In this document: positions 20,994 to 33,234 of the stretch, piece by piece
Numbering within the stretch: the stretch's first letter is position 1
Layout: every line of letters starts with the position of its first letter
Assembly (NCBI GenBank): GCA_902729315.2
Contig: LR746267.1
Coordinates: forward strand, 439,001-503,000
From: Spirodela intermedia
Taxonomy: Eukaryota > Streptophyta > Magnoliopsida > Alismatales > Araceae
Direction: 5' to 3'
Length of the DNA stretch: 64,000 bases
Position numbers and translations under genes: made by a program
Notes under the pieces: model-generated
Database searches by the model: none
What the model saw: the letters and a program-made list of their open reading frames with translations, nothing else
What the model was told of the DNA's origin: nothing

Positions 20994-23900
20994 TTACTTG
21001 AATCAAAGATTAAACCCGGGTCTAAGGCAGCGGTGGCGTTGACGAAGCCACTGCCCATGTCGAATGGAGTCGCCGGCGACTGGCTGGCGTCAGGATTGGT
21101 ATAGGCTCTCTGGGCCATTATGGGGCCGCCCTGCTTGTCATAAACGGAGGCGGTCGTCGAGAGGGCGGAGGCCACGGCCGAGGGGCTGAAACCTGGGAAC
21201 TTCTGTTTGATCAAGGCGGCGAGCCCGGCCACATGCGGTGCTGCCATGCTGGTTCCGGAGATCAGAGCAAAGCTCTCCCCTGAAATCACAAAATCCGCTT
21301 CCAGTAAGCTAAGCTCATTCACTGTTCAAAAAAGTCAACACGCATTTAGTTTCAGCATAAAATCGAGCTTATACTTTCCTAAGTATTACCATCCTTCCCA
21401 CATAATTGATGATCAAATCAATACCAGCAATGGGGAATTCTCAGGGGGTCAAGAGGGGGCAGTTCAGTAAGCTTATTCACTATTCAAAAAGTCAACACCC
21501 ATCTATTTTCAGCATAAAACGAGCTGATATTTTCTTAGTTCTCATCATCCCTCCAACATAATTGATGCTGAAATCAAACCCATGAATGGGCAATTCCAAC
21601 ATAATTCAGTACGTTATTTATTCATTATTCAAAAAGTCAACACCCATCTATTTTCAGCATAAAATGGAACTGATCCTTCACTAATTGTCACCATCCCTCC
21701 CACACAATTGAAGATCAGATCAAGCCCATGAACGAGCAATTCTCCATCGGGTCAACAGAGGCCACATTGGATCCGTGCCTGGCAAGGAAGAACACGACGG
21801 AATGGGCTGGGCTTTTGTTACCTTGGAATTCCATGGAGTCAGCGCCCAGAGAGCTCCAAGCCCCCCATATGAGGTTGCCGGGGGCTATCAGGTTGGGCTT
21901 CATGATATCCGAATCGTGGAAGGAGTTGTCCTCCGGGTCGGGCCCTCTGGCGGAGTAGTAGAGCACCTTGGGTGCCAGATTACTGTAATTGGCCCTCAGG
22001 CCGCCAAATATCCTGGCAACACCACCAAGCTTGACGACCGATCTCGAGGCTTCATCTCTCACAATCGAGGAGTTGTAGTATTGGAGAAAGATCTACCCAA
22101 GAAAATGATAAGACAATAAAATTAAATGGAGGAAAAATCAGGCACAAAGTCAAACCTATAAACACCCCCTCTACTTCTCGAAGCTGATCTTTGAGGTTTT
22201 CTGTACCTCGTTGAAAAAAATAAAAGCCTACCCACAAAGGATAAAGGAAAATAATTAAAGGGGAAATTTTAATTTAATCTGCATGCGTCAGGGCAGAGGA
22301 TTTTCCTGGGATAGGGCGTTGACCCAGATCGGCATAATGAGAGAAGAATGTCCTATAGTTTTTTTTTTCCACAAAAATGGGAGCTCATGAAAGATGGTAC
22401 AAATACCTTGGAATCTTCAGGAGATGGAATCATCAGGCCTGGGATCTTCATGGGAGTCGGATTCAGCTGAAAGCCCATCACAAAAGGGTCCATGTAGAAG
22501 ATAATGCCCCTTGCACTGAGATTCTTTGCGGTCTCCAGGGCCCGCCGTATCGTGGAGAGACCGAGCACAAAGCGGACTGAGTAGCTGCATATCAGAATAT
22601 TTCCACTTATGGAATCTTTATCTAGAGGGCTTGGGTCTTGGCACTCCCCCACGTACATGCTGCTCGTAGTGTCCACCGATGCATCGTCTCTCAGAGCATG
22701 AATGGGGGAAACCAATGGGTACATCGAATCCCCATCTGTTCCCGCTGAAATTACATCCAAAGATGGAGAGTGAGAGAGAGTGAAAGATGATAGAAGGCTG
22801 AAACGACCTCATATACTTTATGAAGAGTTTAATTTTTTGGTTATTTTATGTTAGAGAAATGAAATAGAAGGCTAAAAGTACCTCATTTCAAGAAATGAGG
22901 AACAGACACATCTGAAAAACCAGGGCCCTGGAGCAGAAAAAATGATCCAGAAAAGAACACAAATTGAAAAATAAAATAAAAATATTACTAGCTTTCATTT
23001 CTTGATAGAGCGAGCCTAAGAATCTACCAAATCAGGGCCTTTTTATCATCTGAATGGTGGCGAAAATATAGAAACACCACCTTTTATTATCTCATGACTG
23101 TGAAGGATATTTTCTGATGGAGTGAGCCTCCCAATCAGGGACCTTTTACCATCTAAATGGTGGCAAAAATATAGAAATACCGCCTTTTATGGTCTCATGA
23201 TCCTGAAGGACAAGGAGCTTTTAAGACTTACGTGCGAGCCCAAGTCCTGAAATAGTATGATTGTTCCCGAGGACGACGCAGTTACTGTAGACTCGATCAT
23301 GGGCTGCAGCGCCGACCGTGAATATCCATGGGCTGAAGGAAGACATGCTTCTTGGAGATGGGCCCGTGTTTCCAGCTGCTTGCACCACAAAAATGCCAGT
23401 CTTTACTGCCGAAAGAAGGGCCATGTCAATGGGGTTGAAGAACGTCGCTATTCCAGGAGGACGCCGGTTGGGGGTGATCGACAAGCTTATTATATCTACT
23501 CCATCTTGGGCTGCCTGTGGATATAATAAATCGTAATTATTATATAAAAAAATTGCAGCCGAAATTCAGAACAAGCATCATTATTTTTTATTAAATATTT
23601 GAAGCAAGTTAAAAATAAACGAGCTCTTAAAAACGAAAAAAAAAAAAAAAACTCCAGAATCTCCAGAGTAGGAGTTCCCATGGGGGTTGACTGAGGCAGT
23701 AATCCTGCTAAATCTGGCAAGTCTTCAGGAAATTGCGGCTAGAAATATACTGATTACACTCAACGCCTAGAAATAACAGAAGCCAAGCCTGCAGTTCAGC
23801 ATCAGACGCACCTGGTCGATGGCGGCAACGACGTCAGCTGCAAACCCCCCAAAGCTTTTGTAAAGCGCCTTGTAGACAGCAATGCTGCCAAATAAATAAA

Positions 23901-25705
23901 TAAATAAATACATAGAGTCAAAATTCAAATAATCTCCAGTGTTATGATAAAGAGATTAATAGAATATTAAAAGATGACTAATTACTGCGCACGAGGAGCC
24001 ATGCCGCTTGCGTTCCCAAAGTGATGCCCAGCGACAATAACAGGGACGCCATGATTTCCTGCTGCAATGGATGCTGTATGCCTGTGGAAGAACAGCCCAC
24101 TACATCAAGATAATTTTATCCAATCATATGATATTTTAACAGAATGACAAGCAAAGAAGATTGACAAAGCAGTGGACTATCTTAGTAAAGAACAACCAGC
24201 TAGATCAAGATAATTTTTCACTTATGGATTGATATGATATTTTAATAAGTGGCGAGCAAAGAAAATTGACAAAGCAGTGAACTATCTTAGTAAAAGAACA
24301 ACCGACTACATCAAGGTAATCTCTCCTTTATCCAATCATTTGATATTTTTATAAATGATCAATGAGCAAAGAAGATTGACAAAGAAGTGGACTATCTTAA
24401 TAAAGTATGATAAAATAAATAAAATAAATACCAACCCTGTCAAATAAACTTGAGCCGATTTTACTGCAGTGAAGTAAAATAGCAAGAATAATCGGAAAAA
24501 TAAAATCATGCAGAGAAAAGAAGCTAGACTGATGCACGCACGTTCCATGGCCGTCCCCATCAAATGGCGAAGCATAGTCCTTGGTCGCGTTGAATATCCC
24601 CCTGGTAATGGCGGAGGCGGCGAAGTGCCGGGCGCCGATGAGCTTCCTGTTGCAGGACCCAGATGGGAAATCCCTTGTGACCTCGCACACGCCGGAGAAA
24701 TGAAGCGGCACTGGGAAGACATTGAGTGGAGCTTCGTCGGAGAAGCTGGGATGAGTGGGATCGATCCCCGTGTCGATGAACCCGATGACCACCCCTTCCC
24801 CTGCAACATCTGCTCCACCTTCCTTGACCCATGCCCCCTTGGGCAAGCCCAAGAACTCCGGAGTGTGGGTCGTGGCGGTGCGCACAGAGAAATCCGCCGC
24901 CACATTCGCCACCTCTTGCCTCCTCGCCAGCTTCTCCGCCTTTCACGGTCGAAGATGGACACAAGAATATGATATTCATTTTTTTTTTCTGTAATTTTTG
25001 TTCTTGGGAAGTTGCAGGTGGGTGTGAATGATCCGAGCGGGAGATGGGATGTACCTGCTGGGCAGTGACCAGGACGGCGAACCCATTCAGAATGTAGCGG
25101 TAGCTGTAGAGCTTCAGATAGTTCTGGCCCTTGAGGACCCTTCTCAGGAGGGAGTCATGGAGGCGGATGAGGTTCTTGCCGTAGCTTCCGTCGGGTCTTG
25201 ACGCATTCCTGAAGTGATCCAGATGAACACATAAAAAAAGTAATGAATCAATAAATAATTGGACTTTCTATCTGGGTGGGTTTGTCATCAACAATATTAT
25301 TCGCCCTTCATCAAATAAATAATAATGTCTCAGAGACCCGACACATGTGGCTTTTCCTGAGGAAAAAACAGAGGAAGAGTAGAGAGCCATGGCGAGATCC
25401 GAGCGGATCACAGATGAACAAGTATTTAAATCTTCAGATTAACCAGAACCCAGTTGGGGGACGAAGGCGGCCGAGAAGTTGTGAACAGACAGGCCGCACC
25501 TTGGCTTGTTGAGAGTGTTCATCGGGCCACTTTCCCCGCCGCCGGTGCTGCTCTTAGAACTCCTCAGGAGATCGTAGTAATGGGCGGTGGGAGCTTGCTT
25601 CAGAGTGACGATGTAGACGGAGGCAGCGTTCTCTTGGCAGAGCCCGCCGGCCCACAGCCATAGCAGGCACAGCGCCACCGCATGCGCCCGACGGTGGCCC
25701 TCCAT
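20429..25705 (-). CDS. Subtilisin-like serine protease, SBT2 type
   Basis: Ten exons on the minus strand: 25500-25705, 25055-25208, 24542-24939, 23986-24081, 23812-23884, 23232-23514, 22407-22744, 21822-22092, 20998-21279, 20429-20850; phases agree and give 840 residues. Signal peptide about 1-24, inhibitor I9 prodomain about 30-140 (VYIVTLKQAPTAHYY), then the S8 domain with Asp176 (GFIDTGID), His251 (DGDGHGTHT), oxyanion Asn358 (QAAGNTGPS) and Ser617 (SGTSMAAPH), an inserted PA region about 405-510, and a C-terminal fibronectin-III-like domain from about 730. All catalytic residues are present, so the enzyme should be active in the secretory path or apoplast. The many short introns and the ADVVAAIDQAAQDGVDIISLS-type sequence match subfamily SBT2 (SBT2.4/2.5/2.6 in Arabidopsis; I cannot choose). 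Introns 3, 6 and 8 contain local tandem repeats. The 5' leader is GA-rich. Confidence 0.93.
21318..21755. repeat. Three tandem copies in SBT2 intron 8
   Basis: A unit of roughly 150 bp starting TTCA(C/T)T(G/A)TTCAAAAA-GTCAACAC occurs at about 21318, 21477 and 21630, each with TTTTCAGCATAAAA and a CATCCCTCCCACA-like block. It lies wholly within the intron between exons 8 and 9. Confidence 0.75.
22990..23215. repeat. Two tandem copies in SBT2 intron 6
   Basis: A unit of roughly 110 bp with GATAGAGCGAGCCT / GATGGAGTGAGCCT, AATCAGGGCC/ACC and ATGGTGGC(G/A)AAAATATAGAAA recurs at about 23000 and 23112. Confidence 0.75.
24105..24405. repeat. Three tandem copies in SBT2 intron 3
   Basis: A unit of roughly 100 bp with GATATTTTAA, GAGCAAAGAAGATTGACAAAG, GTGGACTATCTTA and TACATCAAG recurs three times between exons 3 and 4. 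Confidence 0.7.
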
Positions 25706-27311
25706 AGAAACAAAACCCAGAAAAATAGAAACCCTCTTCCTCCTCCTCTCTTTCTCTCTCTCTCGCTCTCTCTCTTCCTCCTCAAGCCATGGCCATACTG
25801 ACCAGAGGACACAGCCTTCAGAGAAAGGAAGCTGCTCGTTTAACCTCCCTTTCCTTCCCCTTCAGTCCTCCATGGGAGCTCCAAGGCGAGAGAAGAAGAG
25901 GAGAGTTCTTCCAGGTGATCTGTAAAGAAGAGAGTCCCGTTGGCGAGGAATCTGGAAGCTTTTCGCAAGAGGAGCGGGTGAAGGTTTTTCTATTAGCTGG
26001 AGCTCGGCTGGTTGTTGCTGCGGCTCTTCCTATCTGTTCAGGAATATGTCTGGGAGGGCCACTGACCTCAGTGGAGCTCTCAGCAGCTCAGCCGCAGAGC
26101 AAGGGAAAAGAGAGAAAAGGGAAAGCCACTCCTACACAGTCCAGTAGAGAGAGAAAGAGAGAAGAAGGAGAGAGAGAGAGAGAGAGAGAGAATAAAAGTA
26201 ATGGGGATTGTGGGCACACGGGGACACTGAGGGAGGGGCCGATGGTGGGCTCTTATTGATTTCTAAAGCGGGGGAGCCACCACAAGCGCCCCCCGCCCCC
26301 GCTGGACCTGGCTTCCCATGCCACCTCTAATTGCTCCCCTTCTGCCCAAAGTTGAGGACGACGTGGGTTTCGTCTTCCTCTCTGCGCTTCACTGGACGCA
26401 AGGCCAACCAGGGAAGGGGGGGGTCCGTCCTCGCTGGGGGAAGTTCTGAGTGCCTGACGGTGCTTCACGATGATTTGACGCGATCTTCGTGGGGTCCATG
26501 GAGATGGTGAGAGAGACAAGCAGACCCAGAAGAGGAGGACAGAATAGGAGAGAGAGAGAGAGAGAGAGGTTTTACTTCGTAGGTTCTGGCAAGTGGTGGG
26601 CCACTCACATTTGTGTCCTGCACACTCTGCGAGACAGGGAGAGAGAGAGATAATGCGACCCTTTTGTATTATATTTGCTTTGACTAGTTTAGGGACTATT
26701 CTGTACATAGAGAGAGAAGTGGAGAGAGAGAGAGAGAAAGGTGTCGGACACTCTTCTTCTCTCTTCTTCTGCTTCTCGTTTTTCTAGAGCGAACCTGGTC
26801 TGCAGGAACAGTTCTTTCATTATCTCATCAGTGATCCTAATGGTGGGTATAAATATAAATACCTCCAATGAGAGGGGTTAGAAATATATGTGGTTAACGA
26901 CAGGGATCCATACCTTTGTGTCGGAAAAATGTAGAGCTACTCCAAGTGATTAGAGTCAAGTTCTGAGGGTCACGTGATTAGATCCCTGGTGCGGTGGGAG
27001 GGGGATCTCCGATGACCGTTAGTTAGATCGAGGGGGAGCCATAGCGGCCTCTCTCTCTCTCTCTACTCTTTCTCTCTCTAATATATCTCTCTCTCTCTAC
27101 TCTTTCTCTCTCTAATATATATCTCTCTCTCTACTCTTTCTCTCTCTAATATATATCTCTCTCTCTACTCTTTCTCTCTCTCTACTATCCCTATCCGTTG
27201 GGTTTCGCGCAAGACTCGGGAGTCGGGCCCCGTCGGCGAGCTGCCCGTGACTCGTCGGCAAGACCAAAAAAGTCACGCGTCTCCGTGTTTCTCTCACGCC
27301 TCGCACGTGCC

Positions 27312-27347
<36 letters not shown>

Positions 27348-27910
27348 GCTCTACTCGGAAAAGAATCTAACCAGTTCGGTGCTTCATTGGGCTCCCCATT
27401 CGTCATCAGCCCTCGTGAACAATCTTAAAAAGTTAAAACCACCACGTGGCAAGCATTAAATACAACGAGGAGTCAACGGGCCAGCCGATGCTCCCAGGCC
27501 TGAGGCCAGAAAATACTGGGCCGGGCCGAACCGGGCCGGATACGACATCGTTGACCAACGAAAGCCCACGAAAAAAAAAGCTGGCCTCTTTCTCATCGTT
27601 TGAATGGATTAAAAAAGATTAAAGAGTTCTTATTTATTTCAGAACATAATTGAATTATGAAGATAAAAACCCTTAAAAAATCAGGAAAAATAAATGATTC
27701 TTGCATTTTCGGATAAAAAATCCAGCAGCCCCGTGCTGATAAATTTGGCAAAAGATTAAGCTAAAGAGATCGAAACATTTCCAGAAGATCAGCACGAAAG
27801 TCAACTGCTGGGTAGGTTAGGGAGGGGCACCTCTGGAGAAGATCAGATCAGATCAGATCAGATCATCAGAGAAATTGCTTGAAATCCTCCCATAAACAGG
27901 GAGGATCAGA
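25706..27910. other. Intergenic DNA between SBT2 and RsmH
   Basis: Holds the SBT2 upstream region (GA-rich on the gene strand to 25770), short GA tracts (26167-26190, 26549-26568), a four-fold repeat of about 36 bp in CT-rich DNA (27049-27180, unit ACTCTTTCTCTCTCTAATAT), a CT tract (27316-27343), and a (GATCA)5 pentamer run at 27841-27865. A TATA-like GGTATAAATATAAATACC lies near 26845 with no gene behind it that I can read. No coding gene is supported. Confidence 0.55.
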
Positions 27911-30179
27911 TCAGATCTTCTGAATCACTCTCAGCTTGGCGCTTCTACATCTGACGTTCAGCTTCTCTTCCTCCTCCGTGGGCGTGATCGGCCTCTTGGT
28001 TAGGATGATCCCCTCCTTGCCCACTACTCTCGCCTTGCTCCAGTTCTCTGCAACTTCTTCTGCAGAAGATTTCACCCCCTCCTCCTTGTTGATGATGCTG
28101 AGGAAGGTCTGCTTCACGATTCTGTCCTCTAAACTGTGGAAAGATATGACGGCTAGGCGGCCGCCGGAGGAGAGGCACTCAAAGGACCCATAGAGGGCGT
28201 CTTCTAGGGTTCTGAGCTCATCGTTGACTGCTATCCTCAACGCTTGGAAGACCCGCGTGGCCGTCTTGATCCAACCCTGCCTCCCTAGATCAAGAATTTC
28301 TGATGATCGGACAGGTTTTATGGCAAAATTCTGAATGAAATAACTCGAATAGGCTATCTTAATGCATCAATATTCGATATAATTTTGATCAATTATGGAC
28401 CAGGAAAAGATTCGTGTAAGATCAATGAAGAACTGAGAGAGATCCCTAGATTGAACAGCATTTTTAAAATGTAATTTCCGATCAATGGGTGGGTAATATG
28501 ATAGAATCATGAACCAAATATTTGGGATAATTGAAGAACTAGCGGAGATCCTTCTAATGAATCAAACATTTGACACAATTTTGAATATTTGAGATGTACT
28601 ATGAGATCAATTCTGAACCAAATAAAATAAATAGCCTACCGAGAGGGAGGGAAGACCCAAGGGGCCAAGATCAATCAAGAACTGAGAGAGATTCTTAGAT
28701 TAAAAAGTATATTCAGATGTAATTTCCGATCAATGGATAGGCAATATGCTAGAATCATGAACCCAATAAGTTCATCTAGAGGGACCACGCACTGCAGAAA
28801 GGCACAAGACGGCACGGCATGATGTGTGCGCAAAGCAACACAAGACTGAAGGTTCAAGATGATTGAAGAACTACCTTTGGACTTGGGGGATGTAGAACGC
28901 ACGAGATCTGCGAGCTCTTTCGTGGAGTGAAGGCCTCCATGCAGACGGGCACTCATGATCTTCTTCTGAAGCAAGCGCCAGTTGCTTTCCTCTCCATATT
29001 CTTTCAGAACGCGTCCCACCTCAGCTTCTGGCCAAGAATTTAAGATGTCTTCTGCTTTCAATGCAGCCTGCAATGAGTCTGGCCAATTAATCAATGCAAG
29101 CTCATTAATGGAACTCGATTCAAAGCAAAGAAAAAGAAAAAAATCTGGTCATCGTATGTGTTGGATTTCTTGAATGCCCTCTCAGGAAGCTTATGCAGTA
29201 GCCTCTCACCTGAGGGTTCATCCTCATATCCAGAGGTCCATCGCCAAGCACGCTGAAACCTCTCCTGGGATTGTTCACCTGTACAGGACAGCATCAACTT
29301 CAGTTCTACAGAAGGCATTTCCCCCATAATTTGATTCCTGGAGAGGCTGGGAGGGAGGTTCGGGGGAGTAAACCATAAGCACAGTGTTCTTCGATCTTCC
29401 AATTGATCAAAACATTCCACAAGTTCGAGCAATTGCCATGAAAAAAAATGGAGATTAGATTGTACCTGCATCGACGACATGCCCAAATCCATCAGAATGC
29501 CGTCGAGGGGATAGGTGCAGCCCTCGATGCCACCGAGGATCGATTTCAGGGACCTGAAATTCCCGTGGCGAAGATGCGCCTCGAGGCGGGAATGCTCCAT
29601 CTCCGAGGCGCAGCGCGCGTCCTCAATGGCGGCATCGATCCGATCCCGCGCCGTCTCTAGTGCCGTCGTGTCGACGTCCAGTCCGAGGTAGAACTGCAGA
29701 TCTGGATGCGCCCTAATTATCTGATCCATGATGTTTCAGCCATTCAGAAATCAGCAGGAAGGGAGCGGTGGAGGAAAGCGAGGAAAGTGGGCGCATACGG
29801 CGGATGAGTGGCCACCGGCGCCGACGGTGCAGTCCACGAAGGAGCGGAGGCGCCGCCGGTGGAACACCTGAAGGACCTCTCCGAGCATCACAGGCACATG
29901 CGCCACCACTCCTTCAAAATCTGTCCTAATTTCCCCCTTCTCCACCGCCCGCGCGCTCTGCTCGGCAAGGTTCTGCGAGTACGCCTCCAGATCGAACTCC
30001 GAATCGGAGCGCGTTCTCCGCTTCACCTGAAGGAGGGACCTCTTCCCGCCCGCCGGCGACACCTCCGCGCGTGCGCGGCGGCATAACACGGCGCTGCCGC
30101 CGCCTACGGCGGAGTGGACGCGGCGGAGAGCGCCACGAGAGAGAGAGGGAGGAAGGAGACGAAGCCTCGCCGCCGCCAT
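27911..30179 (-). CDS. rsmH: rRNA (cytosine-N4) methyltransferase RsmH/MraW
   Basis: Five exons on the minus strand: 29799-30179, 29466-29720, 29210-29278, 28875-29067, 27911-28284, giving 423 residues with consistent phases. The family methylates N4 of a decoding-site cytidine in 16S rRNA (E. coli C1402). Conserved blocks are visible in order: [10 protein letters not shown] (94-103), the SAM-binding [13 protein letters not shown] (115-127), [20 protein letters not shown] (200-213), RRGFS...[22 protein letters not shown], and [16 protein letters not shown] (345-360). The basic, Arg/Ser-rich first 60 residues look like an organelle targeting peptide; the plant homologue characterised as chloroplast MraW-like (CMAL) acts on plastid 16S rRNA, and I infer a plastid (or mitochondrial) location here. 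It is head-to-head with eL41. Intron 4 (28285-28874) holds a duplicated block of about 100 bp. Confidence 0.93.
28430..28770. repeat. Duplicated block in RsmH intron 4
   Basis: GAACTGAGAGAGAT(C/T)C(C/T)TAGATT and ATGTAATTTCCGATCAATGG(G/A)T occur at about 28430-28495 and again at 28680-28740. Confidence 0.7.
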
Positions 30180-30625
30180 AGCTCGCTCCTCAAGCCCTAC
30201 CGCAGCATCCTCCCGCCCTATCCTCTTCCCAGCAATGCACCGGCTTCCTCTTCCCTCTCCTAGGGCTACCCTCAGAGAACTCCTAAATTCAAACCGAGGC
30301 CTATATGGTCAACGCCTGCCACGTGGAACAGAAGCTGACTATGATACGGTTCCAGCCCAAATTATTTCGTAGCCCAGCCCACGGGAGGGGTCCATACATC
30401 TTGACCGTCTATTGAGTGGGCTTAATCAACGGCCAGATATGAAACGTTTGATAGGAAATGGCCAAATTAGCCTCTTTATTCACCGAGGCTGTGTTAGGGT
30501 TTCTCTCAGGTCCTCAGCCATCTATAAAGGCAAAGCGGAGGCTCTTACACGCCGCATAGTAGCCGAGGAGGTACGAGGGAGCGAGCGTTCGGCGCCGTCT
30601 CAGGAGAGCAGCGGGGCAGGTTTCG
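30180..30625. promoter_or_regulatory. Divergent promoter RsmH / eL41
   Basis: The 446 bp between the two start codons contain site II motifs (AGCCCA at 30354-30359 and 30371-30376, TGGGCT at 30417-30422), a telo-box (TTAGGGTTT, 30494-30502) and a TATA box (TATAAA, 30523-30528) about 100 bp before the eL41 ATG. Site II plus telo-box is the typical combination of plant ribosomal-protein and other translation genes, so the region fits eL41 and may also serve RsmH. Confidence 0.7.
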
Positions 30626-31963
30626 ATGAGGGCGAAGGTCGGATCGATCTGCCTTGTGTCGTTTTCTTTACCTGTTTCTTCTCTGCGATGGATCTGATTT
30701 CTCGATTGAGAACCGTAGTTCCCGGTGCTAGTGATGTCAGATTTTTCTCCGGTGGTTGGTTTTTTCATCTGTGGTGGGATCATTACTAGTTTCGAGAATA
30801 CGATTATCATCTAATCTATGTTGTTTCGCTATTTGGCTTGGCTGGATTTTGCATGTTGATGAAGTGGTCAATCTTTTGGAACTAAGACGGGAGAATATTG
30901 TAGTAGTTATGCACCGATCGTTTCTGGCTCTGTGTTACCCTGTGGGTCTCTTCACGGAACTAAAACTCAATGCATGTGTCTGACGTCCGAATGGCCTTTT
31001 GTGTTAATAGGAACAGTAATCAGAGGTCAATAATGTCGTATATGCGACAATGGAACGGGGTGGTGGAAGCCTTGTCATGTTCGCTTAGTCTATGCATGGG
31101 TTTTTTGGTCTGTAAAAACGAATGATTCACATGGATTGTAGAGAAAATTCTATTCTTAAGTAGGCAGTAGTAGGATTCAGTTCAGCTATTTAAACCCGAG
31201 TATTCTAACGGCCAGGAAGATATTTTCGCAAAAACCATCATGTTTGTGAAAACTCAGTGGATCTGGTTTAAGCTTGACTGAGGGTATGTATTTGTCATTA
31301 AAGATGTGTGTGTGAAATAAGAACTGTTCTACCTGAACTCTTATAGAGCTTAGCATTTAATCACGTTAAATTTCAACTTACATTACTTCAATTTTTCTTC
31401 TGATGTGCTTCTTGTCCGGGGCCATTTTTTGCCTGGAAGCCATATTTTCTTAGGTTTTATTGAAATTTTTGATTTACTCAGTGTCAAGTGTGGTATGCCG
31501 TTTATTTTCATATTAGTGTTCTTGAGGGAATAATTTTGATCTGTGCTATTCTCTGATTAATCTGTATCTTAGAAATTATCGAGTAGTTTCAAGTGTTCAT
31601 TGCTTTTTAACCATATCTAGCAGTCGTTTTTCTTCATTTTAATCCGAGATTCAATCTTGCCGGTCAAACCTCAAACGGGTGCAATGATACAGTATTTTCT
31701 GCTGATTTGGAAACTATTTCTGACCCAGCATCTCCTCTTAGTCTGTTTTAGAGAGGCAGACCCGCCATTTTCTCTGCAATCTTTCTTGACTTCCAGGATG
31801 TTGAGCTCGAACTCCAATGAGTTCCTCTGTTCTGCTGCCTTTTCTAGGTAGAAAATGACCGCAGCAGCTCATTGGGTGCCCCATTCTTTCTCTGCAGTGG
31901 AAGAAGAAGCGCATGAGGAGGCTGAAGAGGAAGCGCCGAAAGATGAGGCAGCGATCCAAGTAG
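30626..31963 (+). CDS. RPL41: 60S ribosomal protein eL41
   Basis: Two tiny exons: 30626-30637 (MRAK) and 31898-31963 (WKKKRMRRLKRKRRKMRQRS, then K and TAG), separated by a 1260-bp intron with GT (30638) and CAG (31895-31897) borders. The product is 25 residues, almost all Lys, Arg, Met, Trp, and is the complete eL41, the smallest eukaryotic ribosomal protein, which sits at the bridge between the 60S and 40S subunits. The long intron after the fourth codon and the short coding length explain why no ordinary ORF covers it. Upstream are site II motifs, a telo-box and a TATA box, as expected for a ribosomal-protein gene. The long AT-rich intron has no other feature I can see. Confidence 0.95.
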
Positions 31964-32199
31964 GCTCCCACGGGATACCCGCGAGGAAGGAAGGATCCCT
32001 CCCCTCCTCCGGTCCCCTTTTTGCTCTAGAAGTCGTGTTTCCTTCCCCTTGTTTTCTTTCTTTTGTTGGCAATCTACTTCAATGTTTCGATTAGAACCCA
32101 AGTTTATCATGAAACTCATTTCCCTTGAGAACTTGCTTCATCTTCTTCCTCGCCTGCCTCTGACTCCATATCCGTTGCTTCGTTTGCTTCAAGCTCTCT

Positions 32200-32665
32200 G
32201 AGCTTGTAACAGCTCAAAGAACATTCAGACCCGACTAAGCTTTTTCGAACGTGATATATAAATATATATATATCGAGTAGTATAGTTATATGGGTTATTC
32301 CGGTTTAGTGGTAGAAATTATCGCCTACTTCCAGTTTTCTAAATTTGTTGGCATGTTTAGTGTATTAATCAGCTAATCTTATTAACTAAGATGAACAAGT
32401 TTCGTCATTCTCTCTCTTTTAGATGCCAGTTTCATCAATTTTTTAGAGAGAGACTCGAAGAATAATCAGACCCAACAAAGCTTTTCAACCACGGTATATT
32501 TGTATATATATTAGATATACTTCTGATCAAATGGTATAGTTATATGGGTTATTCCGGTTTAGTATAAATTCGCCTTCACGCAGGTTTCTAAGTCTGTGGG
32601 CAAGTTTTGGTGTTTTAAACAGCTAATTCTATAGACGAAGATGAACAAGTTCATTGTTTTATAGA

Positions 32666-32716
<51 letters not shown>

Positions 32717-32940
32717 GCCATTTTCGCCGCTTCTTTCTCTTCTCTTCTCTTCTCTTCTTTCTTCTGAGCTGTAGCAACTCAAAGAGTATTCAAACCCTAC
32801 AGAGCAAGTTCATTGTTTTATAGAGATGGGCTTGTAGCAACTCAGAAGAACAATCAGACCCGATAAAAGCCTTTCAAGCATGATATATGTCTGATTAAGT
32901 AGTATACGTTGGGTTATTGGGTCAACGATTCTTGCAGACC
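32200..32940. repeat. Diverged tandem repeats downstream of eL41
   Basis: Units with AGACCCGAC/AACAAAGC(T)TTTT-A, ATATATA, AGTATAGTTATATGGGTTATTCCGGTTTAGT and AGATGAACAAGTTCATTG recur at about 32225, 32465 and, partly, 32780 and 32850 (period about 240 bp). A (GA)n run lies at 32669-32706. No gene is seen. Confidence 0.65.
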
Positions 32941-33234
32941 AGTTGACTTGTGGGGATTTAGTCAACTCACAGATTCTAAAATTGTGGGCAAGTTGACTAT
33001 TTTAAACAGCTAATCTTAGAGATTAAAGTGAACAATTCTCATCCGTTACTCTCTCTCTACACCTTAATCAACCCTCTCCCTGTATCCCGGAGGTTCAATC
33101 TCAATCCCCTCACCTTGCGGAATTTAAGAGAGAGAGAGAGAGAATTTAAGATGAATTATTATTTCGGAGAGTAATCCAGAAAAACTGTTCTATTTTATAA
33201 ACTAAATAAATGCAAATAAGACTATATAACAAAA

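Noticed and set aside
29091-29729. 212-codon minus-strand frame in RsmH
   Set aside because: Reads through introns 2 and 3; only the spliced parts match the family.
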